Shown: positions 63,471 to 64,000 of the stretch, piece after piece
How the letters are laid out: each line of letters starts with the position of its first letter
How positions within the stretch are numbered: position 1 is the stretch's first letter
Origin: Trebonia kvetii
GTDB lineage: Bacteria > Actinomycetota > Actinomycetes > Streptosporangiales > Streptosporangiaceae
Direction: 5' to 3'
NCBI RefSeq assembly: GCF_007827045.1
Contig: NZ_RPFW01000002.1
Span: 1,178,001-1,242,000, forward strand
DNA: 64,000 nucleotides
Made by a program: the position numbers and the translations under genes
The notes under the pieces: generated by a model
Told to the model about the DNA's origin: nothing
The model's database searches: none
Seen by the model: the letters and a program-made list of their open reading frames with translations, nothing else

Positions 63471-64000
63471 TGCTTTCCGGTGATACCGAGGTGCTGTGCG
63501 CGCTGCGCGGCACCGGCATTGGCGCCGACACGACGCAGTCACTGCTCGCCCGCCTGCCCCGGTCGGGACGGATTGTCGCGGTGACCGCGCACTCCCGGCT
63601 GCACATGTTCACCGGCGGGCCCGACGCGCTCGGCTTCTTCGACGTGCTTCCGCAGGAGCGGGTCGAGCCGCTGCGCCGTCATCCGGCACGCTTGTCCGCG
63701 GCGGCCGCGTCCGGGCAGCAGGCCGCCGCCGCTCCCGCCGCTCCCGCCCTTCCGGCCGAGGAGGGCGAGCTCGACGCCGCGCTGTTCGCGGCGCTCGCCG
63801 TGGACGGCCGAACCCCGTACGCCGACCTCGCCGCCGCCACCGGCTGGTCGGAGACCACCGTGCGGCGGCGGATGGACCAGCTGCGCGACGCAGGGGTGCT
63901 CAACTTCGACCTGGAGGCCGACATGGTGACGTTCGGCTTCCGCACCTCGGCGTGGCTATGGCTGTCGGTGCCGCCATCGCACCTGGCCGAGGTCGGCACC
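63471..64000 (+). pseudogene. Lrp/AsnC-type regulator, 5' end missing (continues beyond window)
   Basis: The forward frame, bounded by a stop at ~63459, reads LLSGDTEVLCALRGTGIGA and SGRIVAVTAHSRLHMFTGG (ligand-sensing RAM domain), then a linker and a second HTH (PYADLAAATGWSETTVRRRM), then FGFRTSAWLWLSVPPSHL. That is the order RAM1-HTH2-RAM2 of double Lrp proteins; HTH1 is absent. The end is outside the window. Together with the MFS gene it marks a deletion over a divergent promoter. Confidence 0.68.

Overview
The window is high-GC actinobacterial chromosome. Indications are GTG starts, AGGAGG-type ribosome sites, an LpqY-SugABC-type sugar importer, mycothiol-dependent-isomerase-like and LLM/F420-type enzymes, an Acg-like nitroreductase, a long ICL2-type isocitrate lyase, KstR-like TetR regulators and leaderless ArsR genes. 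No tRNA or rRNA gene and no CRISPR array was seen; one structural RNA, RNase P RNA (rnpB), is clear. The exact family of organism cannot be fixed from this sequence.

Layout. 1-13.7 kb: small stand-alone genes. These are a LacI regulator cut by the left edge, DinB-type enzymes, lipoproteins, a beta-propeller lipoprotein, a class-C beta-lactamase-like hydrolase, a leaderless arsR-SRPBCC-SRPBCC operon, a metallo-hydrolase and a cobalamin adenosyltransferase, plus two decayed genes (DJ-1/PfpI and a luciferase-like monooxygenase). 14.2-26.4 kb: a composite island. Three copies of the last ~31-36 bases of rnpB lie at 14211, 21017 and 26005, and the third is the real 3' end of rnpB. Tyrosine-integrase debris sits just left of the second and third copies. 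Cargo includes a ctaD fragment, a complete lpqY-sugABC-like operon, an intact IS3-type element, lipoproteins and a secreted protein. An IS5-type element sits 120 bp upstream of rnpB. 27.6-39 kb: lipid/CoA metabolism. A tight four-gene operon (double-length acyl-CoA dehydrogenase, ADP-forming acyl-CoA synthetase, nitronate monooxygenase, thiolase-crotonase fusion) diverges from a TetR gene that leads into a thiolase-like and a DUF35 gene. 39.1-40.7 kb: a second leaderless arsR-AHSA1 module with a DHFR-like gene. 41.2-49.4 kb: an apparent catabolic cluster (sugar-phosphate isomerase-like TIM barrel, DUF993 and Gfo/Idh/MocA oxidoreductase) divergent from LacI, followed by an APC permease and a copper amine oxidase. 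LacI-type palindromes lie in the divergent promoter and before the permease. 49.4-52.9 kb: nitroreductase and isocitrate lyase. 53-61 kb: a second acyl-CoA/steroid-like catabolic region with two TetR genes, SDR, LLM, metallo-hydrolase, paired acyl-CoA dehydrogenases and a CaiB-type CoA transferase. 61.3-64 kb: a damaged hydrolase, and an MFS gene and an Lrp gene facing away from each other that both lack their 5' ends.

The most unusual structure is at 42065-42299. A 77-bp sequence is repeated three times between the DUF993 and TIM-barrel genes so that it encodes three identical 26-residue mini-ORFs. Each is linked to the next, and to both flanking genes, by ATGA stop/start overlaps. The nested insertions at rnpB, the thiolase-crotonase fusion, a motif shared by the fadE and caiB promoters, and the two leaderless ArsR modules are the next most notable items.
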